Origin: Nemertoderma westbladi
Taxonomy: Eukaryota > Xenacoelomorpha > Nemertodermatida > Nemertodermatidae
Direction: 5' to 3'
DNA: 64,000 bases
Assembly (NCBI GenBank): GCA_032718475.1
Contig: JAUCBJ010007336.1
Span: forward strand, 1 to 64,000
Positions 7,901 to 17,831 of the stretch are shown in pieces. The notes beneath the pieces are model-generated. The model made no database searches and had not been told where the DNA came from. It saw only the letters and a program-made list of their open reading frames with translations. Within the stretch, counting starts at the first letter, position 1, and each line of letters begins with the position of its first letter. Position numbers and translations under genes: made by a program.

Positions 7901-10313
7901 CGTTTGAAGGGCTTGAGATTATCCCAAAAGCCTGGATGGTCATCCAGTACTCCACCGGTTTCTGGTTGAGGTCTCCTTCAGGCCACCACAGAAATCGTAG
8001 GCTGTCTCGATCCCTATCCAGCGCCTTGACTTGTAAGAACATGCCTTCTATATCTGAGGCGAAAGCAATTGAATATTGTCTTAATCTTAAGAGTATTCCC
8101 AACAAGGATTGGAGTAAGTTGGGTCCGGGTAACAATTCAGAATTAAGGGATTGGCCCATATAGAGGGCGGAGCCGTCAAACACCACTCGTACCTCATGGG
8201 GTTTACCGGGTTTGGGAACGTAATGGTGAGTTAAATAATACGTTCTCTCAGTTATAGGTGTTTCTTCCGGTACTAGCTCCGCATATCCCTTGCTAATAAA
8301 TTTCTTCAACTGCGTTTGATACATTTCTTTAGCTGAAGAATTTGCCGTAAGGCGTCGATGTAGTTGAGCAATTCTTTTCTCCGCCAAGGGTCTGTTGTTT
8401 ACGAACTTTGGTTCTCGCTTTCGGAAAGGTAGACCGATCTCATATCTACCTTGATCTTTAAGAAAACGTGTAGTTGTCTCTTGGATCTGCTTGGCTCTTT
8501 CTTCCTCTACCGATAGGGCCTTATCGTAGGAATTGGGCTCTACAGCCTCTTGAGTAAAGAATCGTACGGCGTGTTCATCCCGAGTCTTGGCATTATAACG
8601 TTCAATGACGTCATTAAGTTCGTCGTTATAGTCGTCTCGCTCTGATGGAAGAAGGAGCTGACATAAGTTCACTTGGTTTTGCCAAGTCTCGTTTTCCTTA
8701 AGGAGATCAATGGTATTCTCCTCGTCGAAAAGTTGGTGGACATCGTCATTATCTGAGGAGTATGGTGTTCCCTCAGTTGGATCATCTAACTCACTGCCCT
8801 CGACTTCCCATTCTCTCACTTGACATACCTGGTCTTTCGGTAATCTTTCCATGAGAGTTCTACGGGAAGGGCCAGTAAAGTACCACCCCACTCTAGTTCT
8901 TCCCGCATAAGCTTGTAGTGGTTGCGGTTGAGCGGGCCGTTTCTCCAATGTCTCGAGCGCTTCATGCGCGTTTTGACCGATGAGTATTTGCACTCCAGGG
9001 TAATCGGTGTTGAATCTAGGTATTTCCAGCTGCTGGGTGAAATCGTCCTCATCCCAGTTATAAGGTTCCACTTGGGTGGTAGCGAAGTTCTTTATCGCCA
9101 CCATTTTTACTGACCTTATACTATGTTCTCCTAGTTCATCCTGGGGGGTGGACAACGCACCTACATAATAATCCGCTATTACTGTAGATTTCCAAACCTG
9201 CATAATTCCTGACATGTTTAGCTTAGTTCGGAACTTGGGTTGTCCAGCAAAGATGTCTTCGGCTAGTTCTTTGTCGATGAATGTTCCTGTACTACCAGAG
9301 TCAAGGAGGGCGTTCACTACATAACTCCTTTTAGGTCCGTGGACCCTTACCTGTACTACAGGAAATTCTCGGATTCCTACATTGGAAGGTGGCGCTTTCC
9401 AAGATGGTTGTCGATCAGAAGTAGTTAGGGTGAGGTCGCTGTCTGTGTCTTTTTCATACGTAAGTGCTCGATACACTGCGGTATTTATCATGTAACAGGA
9501 TTCACCTTCGTCGGAGAATTCATCTGTATAGAATCCTTCCATCTCAGAACTTTGGTCAGTGTCGTTCACATCACTGAATTGGACATGTAGTTCGGAATCA
9601 CTTACCTGACTCTGGCTGTTTCGCTCAAATTCAGTGTGCAACAAGATATGATGTTTCGCACCGCACTTTGCACACCTTGTGTCGGAGTAACAGGTTCGCC
9701 GTTGGTGTCCTTGTCTGAGGCAATTATAACACAACCGCTTATCCCACATGACTTCCCGTCTCTCCATTAATGATTTCTTCAGGAATTCATCACACATATT
9801 CAAACGGTGGGTCCCGTCACATAGCGCACATTTCAGTTTGATGTTACTTACCTTATTTTGAATAACATTGTGCACATTCGTTCTTTCTTCGGGCTTTCTT
9901 ACCTGAATTATCTTAGGAGACGTAGGAGGAGTTTTTCTTACCTGTTCTCTCCTGTCATTGGTTCGAGACTTGAATTTACTTACCTGTTCTTTAGGCGTTT
10001 TATTGACATAATAAGATCTTTCAGTGTCTTTCCCGCTATCCTCTCCTTGAGAAGTCTGGCTTTCGCCGTCGTCTGTATAACACACAGGTGTTACCTTTCT
10101 CCTAGAAACGGGTTTCTCACTTACCTTGTTTTCTGGTGTCTTCTCTCTGGACTGTTTTAGGAGCTGTAATTTCACTTCTCCATCTAAGAATGACATGAGA
10201 TCAGCCATGGTAGGGTCTCGTCGTTGTTGTTCCATCATATATAACACTTTCTTATCCCAGCGTGTACCTACTCCACCCTTCGGTAAAGTAGAAGCCACGG
10301 CTCCAATAACCAT
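4932..10313 (-). CDS. pol: BEL copy A Gag(NC)-Pol polyprotein, uninterrupted 1,793 codons
   Basis: Domains in order with approximate residues: zinc knuckles at 161-225 (including CYNCLRQGHQRRTC); retropepsin/DUF1758 with the LLDSGSTGTFID active site at ~337; reverse transcriptase with DIYMDD at ~832; BEL-type Peptidase_A17/RNase H region with FGDASDMG at ~1009; integrase HHCC zinc domain ~1388-1425; integrase core with Asp (TGVDLFGP, ~1459), Asp (RSDKGTNF, ~1522) and Glu (GGSWERL, ~1571); and a DUF5641-like C-terminal domain ~1690-1755. All visible catalytic residues are kept and there is no internal stop. The Met at 10313 is only the first Met after a TAG at 10320-10322. In copy B this position is mid-polyprotein, so the native start lay in gag, and a ~1.3 kb deletion just upstream removed the DUF1759-like capsid region here. 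The enzymes look sound; the element as a whole is not autonomous. Confidence 0.9.
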   Translation of the reverse strand: MVIGAVASTLPKGGVGTRWDKKVLYMMEQQRRDPTMADLMSFLDGEVKLQLLKQSREKTPENKVSEKPVSRRKVTPVCYTDDGESQTSQGEDSGKDTERSYYVNKTPKEQVSKFKSRTNDRREQVRKTPPTSPKIIQVRKPEERTNVHNVIQNKVSNIKLKCALCDGTHRLNMCDEFLKKSLMERREVMWDKRLCYNCLRQGHQRRTCYSDTRCAKCGAKHHILLHTEFERNSQSQVSDSELHVQFSDVNDTDQSSEMEGFYTDEFSDEGESCYMINTAVYRALTYEKDTDSDLTLTTSDRQPSWKAPPSNVGIREFPVVQVRVHGPKRSYVVNALLDSGSTGTFIDKELAEDIFAGQPKFRTKLNMSGIMQVWKSTVIADYYVGALSTPQDELGEHSIRSVKMVAIKNFATTQVEPYNWDEDDFTQQLEIPRFNTDYPGVQILIGQNAHEALETLEKRPAQPQPLQAYAGRTRVGWYFTGPSRRTLMERLPKDQVCQVREWEVEGSELDDPTEGTPYSSDNDDVHQLFDEENTIDLLKENETWQNQVNLCQLLLPSERDDYNDELNDVIERYNAKTRDEHAVRFFTQEAVEPNSYDKALSVEEERAKQIQETTTRFLKDQGRYEIGLPFRKREPKFVNNRPLAEKRIAQLHRRLTANSSAKEMYQTQLKKFISKGYAELVPEETPITERTYYLTHHYVPKPGKPHEVRVVFDGSALYMGQSLNSELLPGPNLLQSLLGILLRLRQYSIAFASDIEGMFLQVKALDRDRDSLRFLWWPEGDLNQKPVEYWMTIQAFGIISSPSNACSVVRTTADDNRDAFSKEVIDNIKRDIYMDDNLKSLPSVEEAIDVAKGTVECLKRGGFRLTKFTSNSREFLESIPVEDRGAKDLDLIKDDLPETKTLGLKWDTERDILFFQLKQRDNPVRTKRICLSILSTYFDPLGFISPVILIARSLVQQMWLENHSWDDPLKGELLKKWMKWEDSLPAIENFIISRSYFGHVLPTYSYQLHVFGDASDMGIGIVAYLRVETPDGIKVALVTSKALINNKLKVPRAELKAALYATAIGRNVTEQIDYPLEKTVYWTDALLVLEYITNEVCQFSVFVTNRVAIILSRTTMDQWRHCPGTINPADIASRGATPQELVDTPDWLGGPDFLYKEEEEWPPHLTTTEIRQAKGAEKVKPKTRASKSKLFKPMVDLSVLHTSGDDALDQKPTATNKLVVEIREKDWKSGIPDVSQGLSPLLQRAIHHYSSWNRLCKAVTYLKRCFHHHYYGMKAKGDTTPITSVQVHVIKDLPKYKIPDRFLKEKISYQEHEETNKQMLRLLQCYEDSDKYFLLLRNPQMRLRDRFSSTMIDGLIRVGGRLTNAPLSFDTKFPILIRNLEIQVKMIVDVHSKLYHAGRERVLSEIRTRYYFYKPRRALNQVLRNCIPCRKAFSRPLTQREAELPRERVSFYEPPFTNTGVDLFGPIEVYRARTIVKRWCVIFVCMTCRAIHLDMVNDLSTNSFLLSLRRQIARFGTSNTMRSDKGTNFIGANNEIKAYVKDWNQRQVDDQLRVTASSWTFNAADAPWWGGSWERLIRSVKTAFHFIVPCRAYLTNELLRTLMEEFAAYLNERPLMPVSSNPDSLEALTPAHFLLKKPVAMLPQSEITDGDKYCQQTWQLMQLLSRRFADHFEKHYLPTLQLRTKWFAQQENVSAGDMVLIVDVDLPRKRWQTGRIIETHISDDGLVRSVELVVMRRNFKKPGIVFETQQLNRPVGRLCLLERDRELSGNYGRQDTLPTTTSLIQQTSRDSPT
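9350..10124 (-). promoter_or_regulatory. array of seven consensus 5' splice-donor sequences in BEL copy A
   Basis: On the coding strand AG|GTAAG occurs seven times in 775 bp, with the first intron base at 10124, 9983, 9941, 9902, 9851, 9605 and 9350. Four extend to GTAAGT. All seven sit in the same codon phase (CAG or AAG, then GTA AGT/AGA/AGG), so they encode recurrent Q/K-V-S/R tripeptides in the linker, zinc-knuckle and pre-protease region. A given 7-mer is expected about once per 16 kb in random DNA. Copy C keeps GTRAG donors at about 61303, 61444, 61525, 61576, 61822 and 62077; decayed copy B keeps fewer. Whether they work as splice donors is inference. Confidence 0.5.
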
Positions 10314-10319
10314 AGAACT

Positions 10320-11803
10320 CTATTTCTCCAATTCTAATTGGGTGGTTTCTTCAGAAGCTCTCCGTTCTGCTTCTGCTACTGCCTCTGCCGCTGTCACAGC
10401 CGCCTTTCTTTCCGCTTCGGCCGCTGCCGCTGCCACTTTTCTTTCGGCTTCTGCCTCTGCCTCTGCCGCTTTTCTTTTCGCTTCTGCCTCTGCCTCTGCC
10501 GCTTTTCTTTCCGTTTCTGCCTCTGCCTCTGCCGCTTTTCTTTCCGCTTCTGCCTCTGCCTCTGCCGCTGCCACTGCCGCTTTTCTTTCTGCTTCTGCCG
10601 CTGCTACTGCTGCTGCCACTGCCGCTGTCTTTCTGTCTTCTATAGTTTTTTCTTCACTTGTTCTTCTTGGACTCTAGTGATGCGGAGGCGTTCATCAAAT
10701 TTAGCTTGGTTCGCAGCTCTCATATCCACATCGATGGCGTCCAACACACGCTGGGTTCCTTCACTATTAGGGCTAAGTCCATCTAGCCTTCTCCTCAACT
10801 CTTCATCACCTAAAAAACGTTGGTAGTCTGACAGATAGATGTCAATGGCATCCCTCTTATGCGGTTTCTCTGCTGTCGCTTCACTTTCCACTTGGGTAAA
10901 AGTAGCGTCTGTTGATTCTCCATGGGTTGAGCACTCATCCAGCTGGGCTTTCCACTGAGCCGTTCCTTGCACCTGGAGACTCACCCGTCGAAACCAAGTC
11001 TTTACGGCAACTTGCAATGACGTGTCTTGTCTTCTTTTAGAAGCCTCCTCAAAGGCCAATAAGATTAGCCTGATTCGTAGAATTCTTTCTCTAACTTGAT
11101 AAAGCAGCTGTCCCTGCTCTTGAGGTCCTTGGGGTTGTTGAAACAGTTGTTCTTCTAATCGCTCCATGGAGCTGAAGAATCCCTGTACGTATCCGGCTGC
11201 GGACCTCTTCCACACAGCTGGATCGATGGTTTCCTTGGTTACTCCCATCCTGTGTATGTCTTCCCAGGCAGCTTCTGATAAATCAAACGGGAGTCCGGGT
11301 CCGGGGAAGTTCCATTGCGACTCGACAATAGACTTCAGTTCTTCCCTTGTGTATCCCGCATAACTATCTTTAGTCGATCGCTTATTTCTCGCCCAATCGA
11401 TCTGGTGTTCTTCCACCGCAATCAATAACCTAGTGAGTACGGCTGCAGGAAGGATGAGAAGGGGGTCCGAATAAACCGCATCTGTCATCTTTGCGCCGTG
11501 CTCGGGTGTCAGCTCTACAGTATCCTCACTACTGGAGCTGTCGGGCCGTTGAGAAATAAGTTCTTGGCTCGCGGGTTGTTGCTGTTCTGCTGCTTCTTGG
11601 TCCCGCTTGACCTGAGCTCGAGTGCCTATGATAGACCTACGATGTTGGACTAGCCTAGGGTCTGATATTACTACGGGAGGGATGATCTTTCTTACAGTAG
11701 GAGGTGAGTTGAACTTCGGTCCTACACGTTCCACACTCCTGTCTGGGTCACATATGGTTGTATCTAGGAGACTGTCTGACAGGTTTTGCTTTGTGTCAGA
11801 CAT
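10320..11803 (-). pseudogene. gag: BEL copy A gag, frameshifted and internally deleted
   Basis: The frame starts MSDTKQNLSD at 11803, the same start as in copies B and C, and is open for 387 codons. It is then thrown out of frame near 10644: relative to B one G is missing, turning the ...KKKRIEDR... reading into KKKL-stop. Beyond the slip the reading resumes in the next frame (10320-10619) through a highly repetitive Ala/Glu/Lys/Arg heptad-like tract that should form a long helix. It ends at LELE, where about 1.3 kb present in B and C (rest of Gag, DUF1759-like region) is absent and a TAG lies at the junction, in frame with pol. Gag would normally form the particle core; this copy cannot make a full one. 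Confidence 0.8.
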
Positions 11804-14553
11804 GTTGGTTTGTACAGTTGAATGCCTACTGCTATATTACAGTTTAAGCAAGCCTAGTAATTCAGTATCACTGTTAGCCTAGTAATTAATTACCGATACT
11901 GCTACTCAGTGTAGCGTAATATATATATAATATATTAGAATACCGGTATGCTTATAGTATATATATAAGTATTATTACAGACTAGGTTTGTCACAGAATA
12001 CCGGTATATAATTCCAGCACAAATATATATAAATATATAATAGGCCTATCGTGGATACCGGTATGCAGTTTACACTTATAGTATATATAAGTATAATTAT
12101 TAACTAGAATTAATTACAGAATACCGGTATAATTTCAGCCTAAATTTATAAATATATAATAGGCCTATCGTGAATACCGGTATACAGCTTACACTTATAA
12201 TGTATATATATAAGTATAATTACAGACTAGAATTAATTACAGAATACCGGTATAATTTCAGCCTAAATTTATAGAAATAAATATAATAAGCCTATGGTAA
12301 ATACCGGTATGTCAATTATTTTAGAATAATTGAATTTCTGAATTTTTAGGGGTTACTTGGTTACTTTAACTTACTTTATTACCGTTATTTAAGCAGTAGT
12401 CCAACTGATATTGAGACCTAATTGATGTATGGCAGGCCTACTATTTATAAATCGTTTGAGTTGATTTATAATATATATACCCGTTAAAATGGGTTTTTGT
12501 CAATATTTGAAATAAATGTTATTATTTCTGGGGGGAGTCACTACACAGAAGCTGTGCGCTCTCAGTGGAGTGCTACTTGTTGGACACTAAAACAAATAAT
12601 TCTAATTTACCTAAGTTACTTAATACTACAAATTACGTACAATTCGGGTGAGATTACAATCTCTAAATAAACACAAAAATTACAAGTACGAATTTTTAGG
12701 GTAATTTTACAAGAAGTCTACAAACCAGCCTAACAAAGGGTTAGAATATCTGGTTATTACAACGGACAGGTTACTACGGTATTTGAAAATAATAAGTAGT
12801 AGTAAATATACTGCGTTGTCCAGATAGGAAAATACCACCGTCTGACGACTTATAGCCGTATCGCTATAAGTACTACGTTATGTATCACGGAGTGTTCCTA
12901 CCTAGAAGTTAATTACCGCGGTCTACCAGAACCAACGTGCCTATTAACCACTTTACAACACAAATATACTGCCTACACACTAATCACCTTCGGAAAGCAC
13001 TGTACACTAAACCCTAAATTAGGTACAAGTACTTATACAACAAATAATCAGTAGTTAAAAATACTTGAACAGCTAAAAGAACCACGGTATCTGCTGGAGT
13101 GACCGGGGCACAAAATCACCAGTCTTTACCTACGCCAAGCAGCCCTGATGTAGTACCGGGGTTAGTTTAACTATAACGGTATATATAACAAGCACAATTA
13201 CTGTAGGAATAAACTTGGGGATATGAATGTTGCGAATAATCGCATAAACTCTGAATAATAAATATTACGCTACGCGTACAGACTACTCAAACAAAATGCA
13301 GACCAAATACTGACAGACTACTATCAAGCCCAAACAAACTACGGTATATGCAGACTCCGAAATGGTTAGTTAGTATGCGTTCTAACCGAGTAGTACGACT
13401 TATTCTTTCGAGGGGGTTTACCTCACAGCTCTGGAAGCCCCTACGTTCCCAACTGGCACTTTATCGGACATACACTCTACACACACCGAAATCTCTTCAG
13501 ACCTAACAACAGCCAGACAAAATCCAGCCTACAAATTATCTAAATAAGAAATATTACGCTACCCGTACAAACTACACAAACAAAGTACAGACCAAACGCT
13601 GGCAGACTACTATCAAGCCTAAATACACTACAGTATATGCAGACTCCGAAATGGTTAGTTAGTATGCGTTCTAACCGAGTAGTACGACTTATTCTTTCGA
13701 GGGGGTTCACCTCACAGCACTGGCAGCCCCTACTTTCCTAACTAGTACTTTTTCGGACATATGCTCTACACACACTACAGTCTCTTCAGACTTAACAACA
13801 GTCAGACAACAGTCCAGCCTACAAATTGTCTGTACAATCTGAGCAGGCTTACACGCCTTCTGCTCAATACTGGCCTACAAATAAATAAAACTGACAGAAA
13901 TAAGTAAGCTCCAAAAGAAACAAGGGGTGTACAGTCCCTAATCTCTTAAACAGCCTACCGGTATACAATTTCACAATCGAATAATACTGCTGTACCTGTA
14001 CTGCTGTAGGTACCGGTCCGGGTGGTTAGGTAGTCAGGCCTACTAGGTACCGGTTGTCCGGTACTTCAGCGTTATTGCCTACTGCAATACAGAAGCTATA
14101 TCTGTTATTGTTCTTACCAGAACAATATTAAACTGTATTTATTGCCTACCCTGCAATCCGAACTTTATATCTGTTATTGTTCGCGCTTTCAGACCTTTAG
14201 CAGTTTAACCTGCCAAATTGGGATGTCTTTTAGATAATAGATCGTCTTTAGCCTATGACAAGTATTTGATACACTACATTAGCCGAAGCCAGTCTATGCG
14301 CGATCATTCACCCGCTGGATATACCCGGGAGACTGGATTCGGAAGCCTAACCGTATTGCGGGGTAGGCCTACTGTATTATTCGACTGATCGTAATATATA
14401 TAATCTCTGACAAATATTATTCACTTTCGGGAAATATTAACAGTTCCTTTAGGACGTGGCGCTTTAAATATGTAAACAGAGTTATGACTTAAACTAGACA
14501 CAACGGGATGGCTATAGATTCACGTATATGGCGCATTCTTTAGGAGATGCTTT
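11804..14553 (-). repeat. long untranslated leader of BEL copy A with two tandem repeat arrays
   Basis: About 2.75 kb between the LTR and gag, with no gene. Near gag (11937-12310) a ~110-bp unit containing GAATACCGGTAT and AATTTCAGC(A/C) is repeated three to four times. Further out, a ~298-bp unit is duplicated at about 13248-13545 and 13546-13845; both carry TGGTTAGTTAGTATGCGTTC and the ACGACTTATTCTTTC block. Copy C also has two of these units and copy B only one, so the leader varies in repeat number. No function can be read directly. Confidence 0.65.
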
Positions 14554-15338
14554 GTTATCAATCACAATCATACACAATACTGCACAATGCTGCACACTAA
14601 TCTGCCGACCTTCACTAATTTTAGTCACATATAAGGAGAACAACAGACAATACGTGTAGGGCCTATAAAATAGCATTAGATTCACTTCAAACCACTTAAT
14701 GTAAGTCGCAATCGTTATATGTATCCGGTCTCTCTAACCTTTAGTATATCAAGAAGATTGGGGTGTCTGATTATTTATCAGTATTCCAAATATAATATTC
14801 CATCAACAAATATAATGAATAACCGACAGTAAAAGCAGTAAAATGTTAAGGTATAAATTGATATGATCGTTTTGGTTAGTTATGAGTTATGATAACAGAT
14901 ATACGTTCTATAATTAAGCCTACTAATGTTGGGCTAAAGACTGAAACACGGAGGTTCCAAAGCCGGTGTTCGTAGGCTGTGGACAAAATCACATACTGAC
15001 TCAACTCCACGAGTTTCTATATACAATCTCCAACACAGAGGCAAAAAACGCTCTGATTGGTCGACCGAACAAAGAAGGAACAGAGAACAAAGAAAAGCTA
15101 CACGTGTACAGCATCAGCTGTTAGCCGTCGTCATGGTAGCTACACTGTTTACAGAGGATTTGGCGCATTGCGTCATAAAATTGCGAATTATGTCCGCTAA
15201 AGTACACATACAGAAGAAATGGCTTTTATGTCCTCTAAAACACCAGTACAGTAAGGACACGGCCTTTTATGCCTGTTAAACCAACTACAGAGTACTTTAC
15301 GGGGAAAATAACCGGCTAATTCCGCAAAAGCCTTTACA
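14554..15338 (-). repeat. 5' LTR of BEL copy A
   Basis: Near-identical to 12-782 apart from small indels, for example a ~12-bp addition around 14880. It should contain the element's promoter on the minus strand; no clear TATA box could be assigned. The right edge TTTACA is followed by AATG, matching 8-11. Confidence 0.75.
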
Positions 15339-15567
15339 AATGCCATAACTACAGAATCAGACCTACAATGCCCACTGCTACATACCGGTACTACGGCACA
15401 CCGGTAAATGTAGCTAGCGTTAATGACTGTAGGTTTATAGCAAAAATATTAAATAATATTGGATTGACCTACCAGATTATTACTGTAGTACAGAATACTG
15501 ATAGGCCTGCCTACCCTACAGTATTATAATATCCCTCCCCCTCCCCCCCCCCCCATCTGTTTAGTTT

Positions 15568-17831
15568 ATGTTATTATTTGCAGAAAATAAACTTTATTTC
15601 GATCTCAGCAACTCAATGAATAGAACAGGAGATGAAACTGATGAAACCTTATCGATAAAGTTACTGGAGGATTACGAGACCCGGTTGACGCATGGAATTC
15701 AATTATCTGCTGATGGAAAAAAGATTATTGTTTACGTCGATAATAAGTTGATGATTTGCGATGCTGACAGCGGGAAAAAGATTCTTACAGAAGATAGAAT
15801 TAATATCAATCCGTCGCTATATATATATGAAGCAAAATTATCGGCTGATGGAAGAAGAATATGTTACCGAACTTTAGATGGTTGGATTCATATTCGGGAT
15901 TCAACTGATGGAGAATTAATATTCGATCATTTTGATCCCCATTCTGTAATAAAGGAGGAAGATTTAATCAATAAAACGTCACCGATTCTCACAAACAGTA
16001 TAAATTTCCATCCAATTGATTCAAATATATTCTGTTTCTCGTCCCACAACGGGACTATCAGTTGTATCAATACGGAGGTCCCTGACTCCCCTATAACTTG
16101 GGAGTCCCACTCCCCTTCCCAGATAGGAGTTTCATTCTCACCAACAGCTCGACGTCTAATAACCTACTCCACTCACCCAACTCCAACTCCGGAAGTTAAA
16201 CTTTGGGATTTTATTAATTTATCTTCAATACAAAAACCAATTAAAATCGATGAGTTCAGTGAATTTGGTATAGAATGTCTAGATTGGGTTGAGGACGATA
16301 TAATAATTATAGTATACAAAGATAATGTTGAGTCGGGGGAGTTCCATGTAAAATGTTGGAACTTATTGGCTGAGCAGCTGATATGGTGGAGGAGATTTAC
16401 CCACGAGGGCTACAACCTCCACCTACAAGGAATTAAATACCTCGGAGCGGTAGATCGCGTTCTTATAATATTCGGATATCCATCGGGGCGATCGGTAGCG
16501 GTACTACTGGACGGTAAAACCGGAGAAACAACCCACCGAATGGTAACCGGTTCAATCGGACCGGTTAAGTTGTTTTCTACCCGCGCGGATGTATCTCCAT
16601 CTGGTAAGTTTACGTGTTACTGTACCGTTGGGGTCAATAATGTAACACTAAACGTTAACAGATTAGGTACAGAATCGTCCAGCGGTGGTAAACCAACTGG
16701 ATACTGGGAGGTTCGAGCTGTTCTAGATACGGAACCGGTTACCATAGCAGCGAGTACGTGGGACTCCCTCCATATAATGGATATGGAAGGGAATATTAAA
16801 CTAAATAAAGACGAAGAGAGTCGGATATGGAGGTTAACTGGAATAGAAAACCAACCGGTTTTCGCTTACGGGTGTTTCAATGGAATTATACGGGTTTATT
16901 ATAATAATAAATTAATTACTTTACCAACAACATCTACTGAACGTGTAGAGGAATTAGTTTTTGTTGCTCCATCGAACTATTTAGTTAGTATAGCGGCTGA
17001 TAAACTCAGTGTGTGGAGTTATAAAGAGTCGGTTGGTTCAGGTTTATTTGGAAATTTTTACAAATGGTTTTTTGAGAAACCGGGTAAATTACTCAGTAGT
17101 TTAGTTCCAAATCCGGGGTCTAAGATTAGGTGGTTAGTAGCATTAAACTGTAACAATACAGTAGCAACTCTAGATGAGAGCGGTAAATTAGTTCTTACCG
17201 ATATATTAACTGGTAAACATTCGGTTGTTGGTGAATTCCCAGTGGGTTGTGGTTGGAAGTTTTACCTGATTCTAGAATTATTATTGTTTATGGGTTTAGT
17301 AACAATAAGTTACTCAGTTGGTTAGTAAAAGTAACTGAAGACGGATTCCCAGTTACTGAGTTAGAAAGTTTCAGTTTATCCACAGTCACTTTCTCTCCCA
17401 ACAGCTCCTATATAGCCGTAGTAAAGGGTTCAGTTGTATTAGTTTTTACTAAAGACGGAATTCCGTTTCCTATAAATAATGAAAATTTAAATCAAAAGGA
17501 ATTGGATTTTATTAACGAAGCGAATAATTGGATTGATAAATTAGCCAATATTACTGAGTATAATAATTACCAACCTACGGCTATAATAAACACTGTAGAG
17601 GGGGTCAGAGGGGTGGACTTTGTAAACAAAGATTGTGATACGATTATTATTAGAGGCGATTTAAATATTTCGATATTTTCAGTTAAAGGTGAATTTTTAC
17701 AAAGAATTCCTATAAGAGCTGAACCTTTTTATTTTGCTATCAGCTGTTCTTTAAACTCATTGAAGTTTGTTGTTGTTGGTGAGGATCGTAATATTTATAT
17801 GTTAAAACAATTAAATAGGTTAATTAATTAA
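15568..17831 (+). CDS. WD40-repeat protein, probable last exon, broken by a one-base frameshift
   Basis: Two overlapping frames (to 17325, and from about 17247 to 17831) together encode about 750 residues of WD40-like blades: repeated hydrophobic-SADG/SPTA-x-IxVY-x-LxIWD patterns such as LSADGRRICYRTLDGWIHIRD and PEVKLWDF, enough for roughly two propellers. At about 17261-17267 the reading passes from GCGWKFY in one frame to PDSRIIIVYG in the next; one missing base explains this, since blades normally read F-S-P-D-S there. TTATTATTTGCAG at 15571-15583 is a good splice acceptor, so the exon may start at 15584 and the Met at 15568 may be intronic. Upstream exons are not visible; BEL copy A ends 230 bp before. 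Large WD40 tails like this occur in NACHT/NLR-type and scaffold proteins, but no N-terminal domain is present to decide. It could be a pseudogene or a sequencing slip. Confidence 0.65.

Larger units (their letters stand above)
12..15338 (-). mobile_element. BEL/Pao LTR retrotransposon, copy A
   Basis: Read on the minus strand this element runs LTR, long leader, gag, pol, ORF3, LTR. The sequence at 12-782 is repeated almost unchanged at 14554-15338, and both copies end on the right in the same TTTACA, so on the element's own strand the LTR begins TGTAAAGG. The base quartet AATG occurs at 8-11 and at 15339-15342, a possible 4-bp target duplication (BEL elements usually make 4-6 bp). The order protease-RT-RNase H-integrase and the DUF1758/Peptidase_A17/DUF5641-like modules place it in BEL/Pao. 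At about 15.3 kb it is much longer than usual for BEL. The inner LTR boundary is not proven: no canonical TGG-type primer-binding site follows it, and bases 1-10 also repeat at 17-26, so the LTR could extend beyond the window. Confidence 0.85.

Noticed and set aside
7507-8163. 218-codon plus-strand frame opposite RT in copies A and B
   Set aside because: Exists in both only because the RT sequence is conserved; composition is typical of an antisense shadow of the real pol.
10126-10826. Antisense frames rich in Ser/Ala/Phe over the Gag repeat tract
   Set aside because: Shadows of the Ala/Glu-coding repeat on the opposite strand; not conserved as proteins.
14500-14553. Canonical primer-binding site next to the LTR
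   Set aside because: The sequence after the presumed LTR end (AAAGCATCTCC on the element strand) does not start TGG and matches no tRNA 3' end I could recognise.
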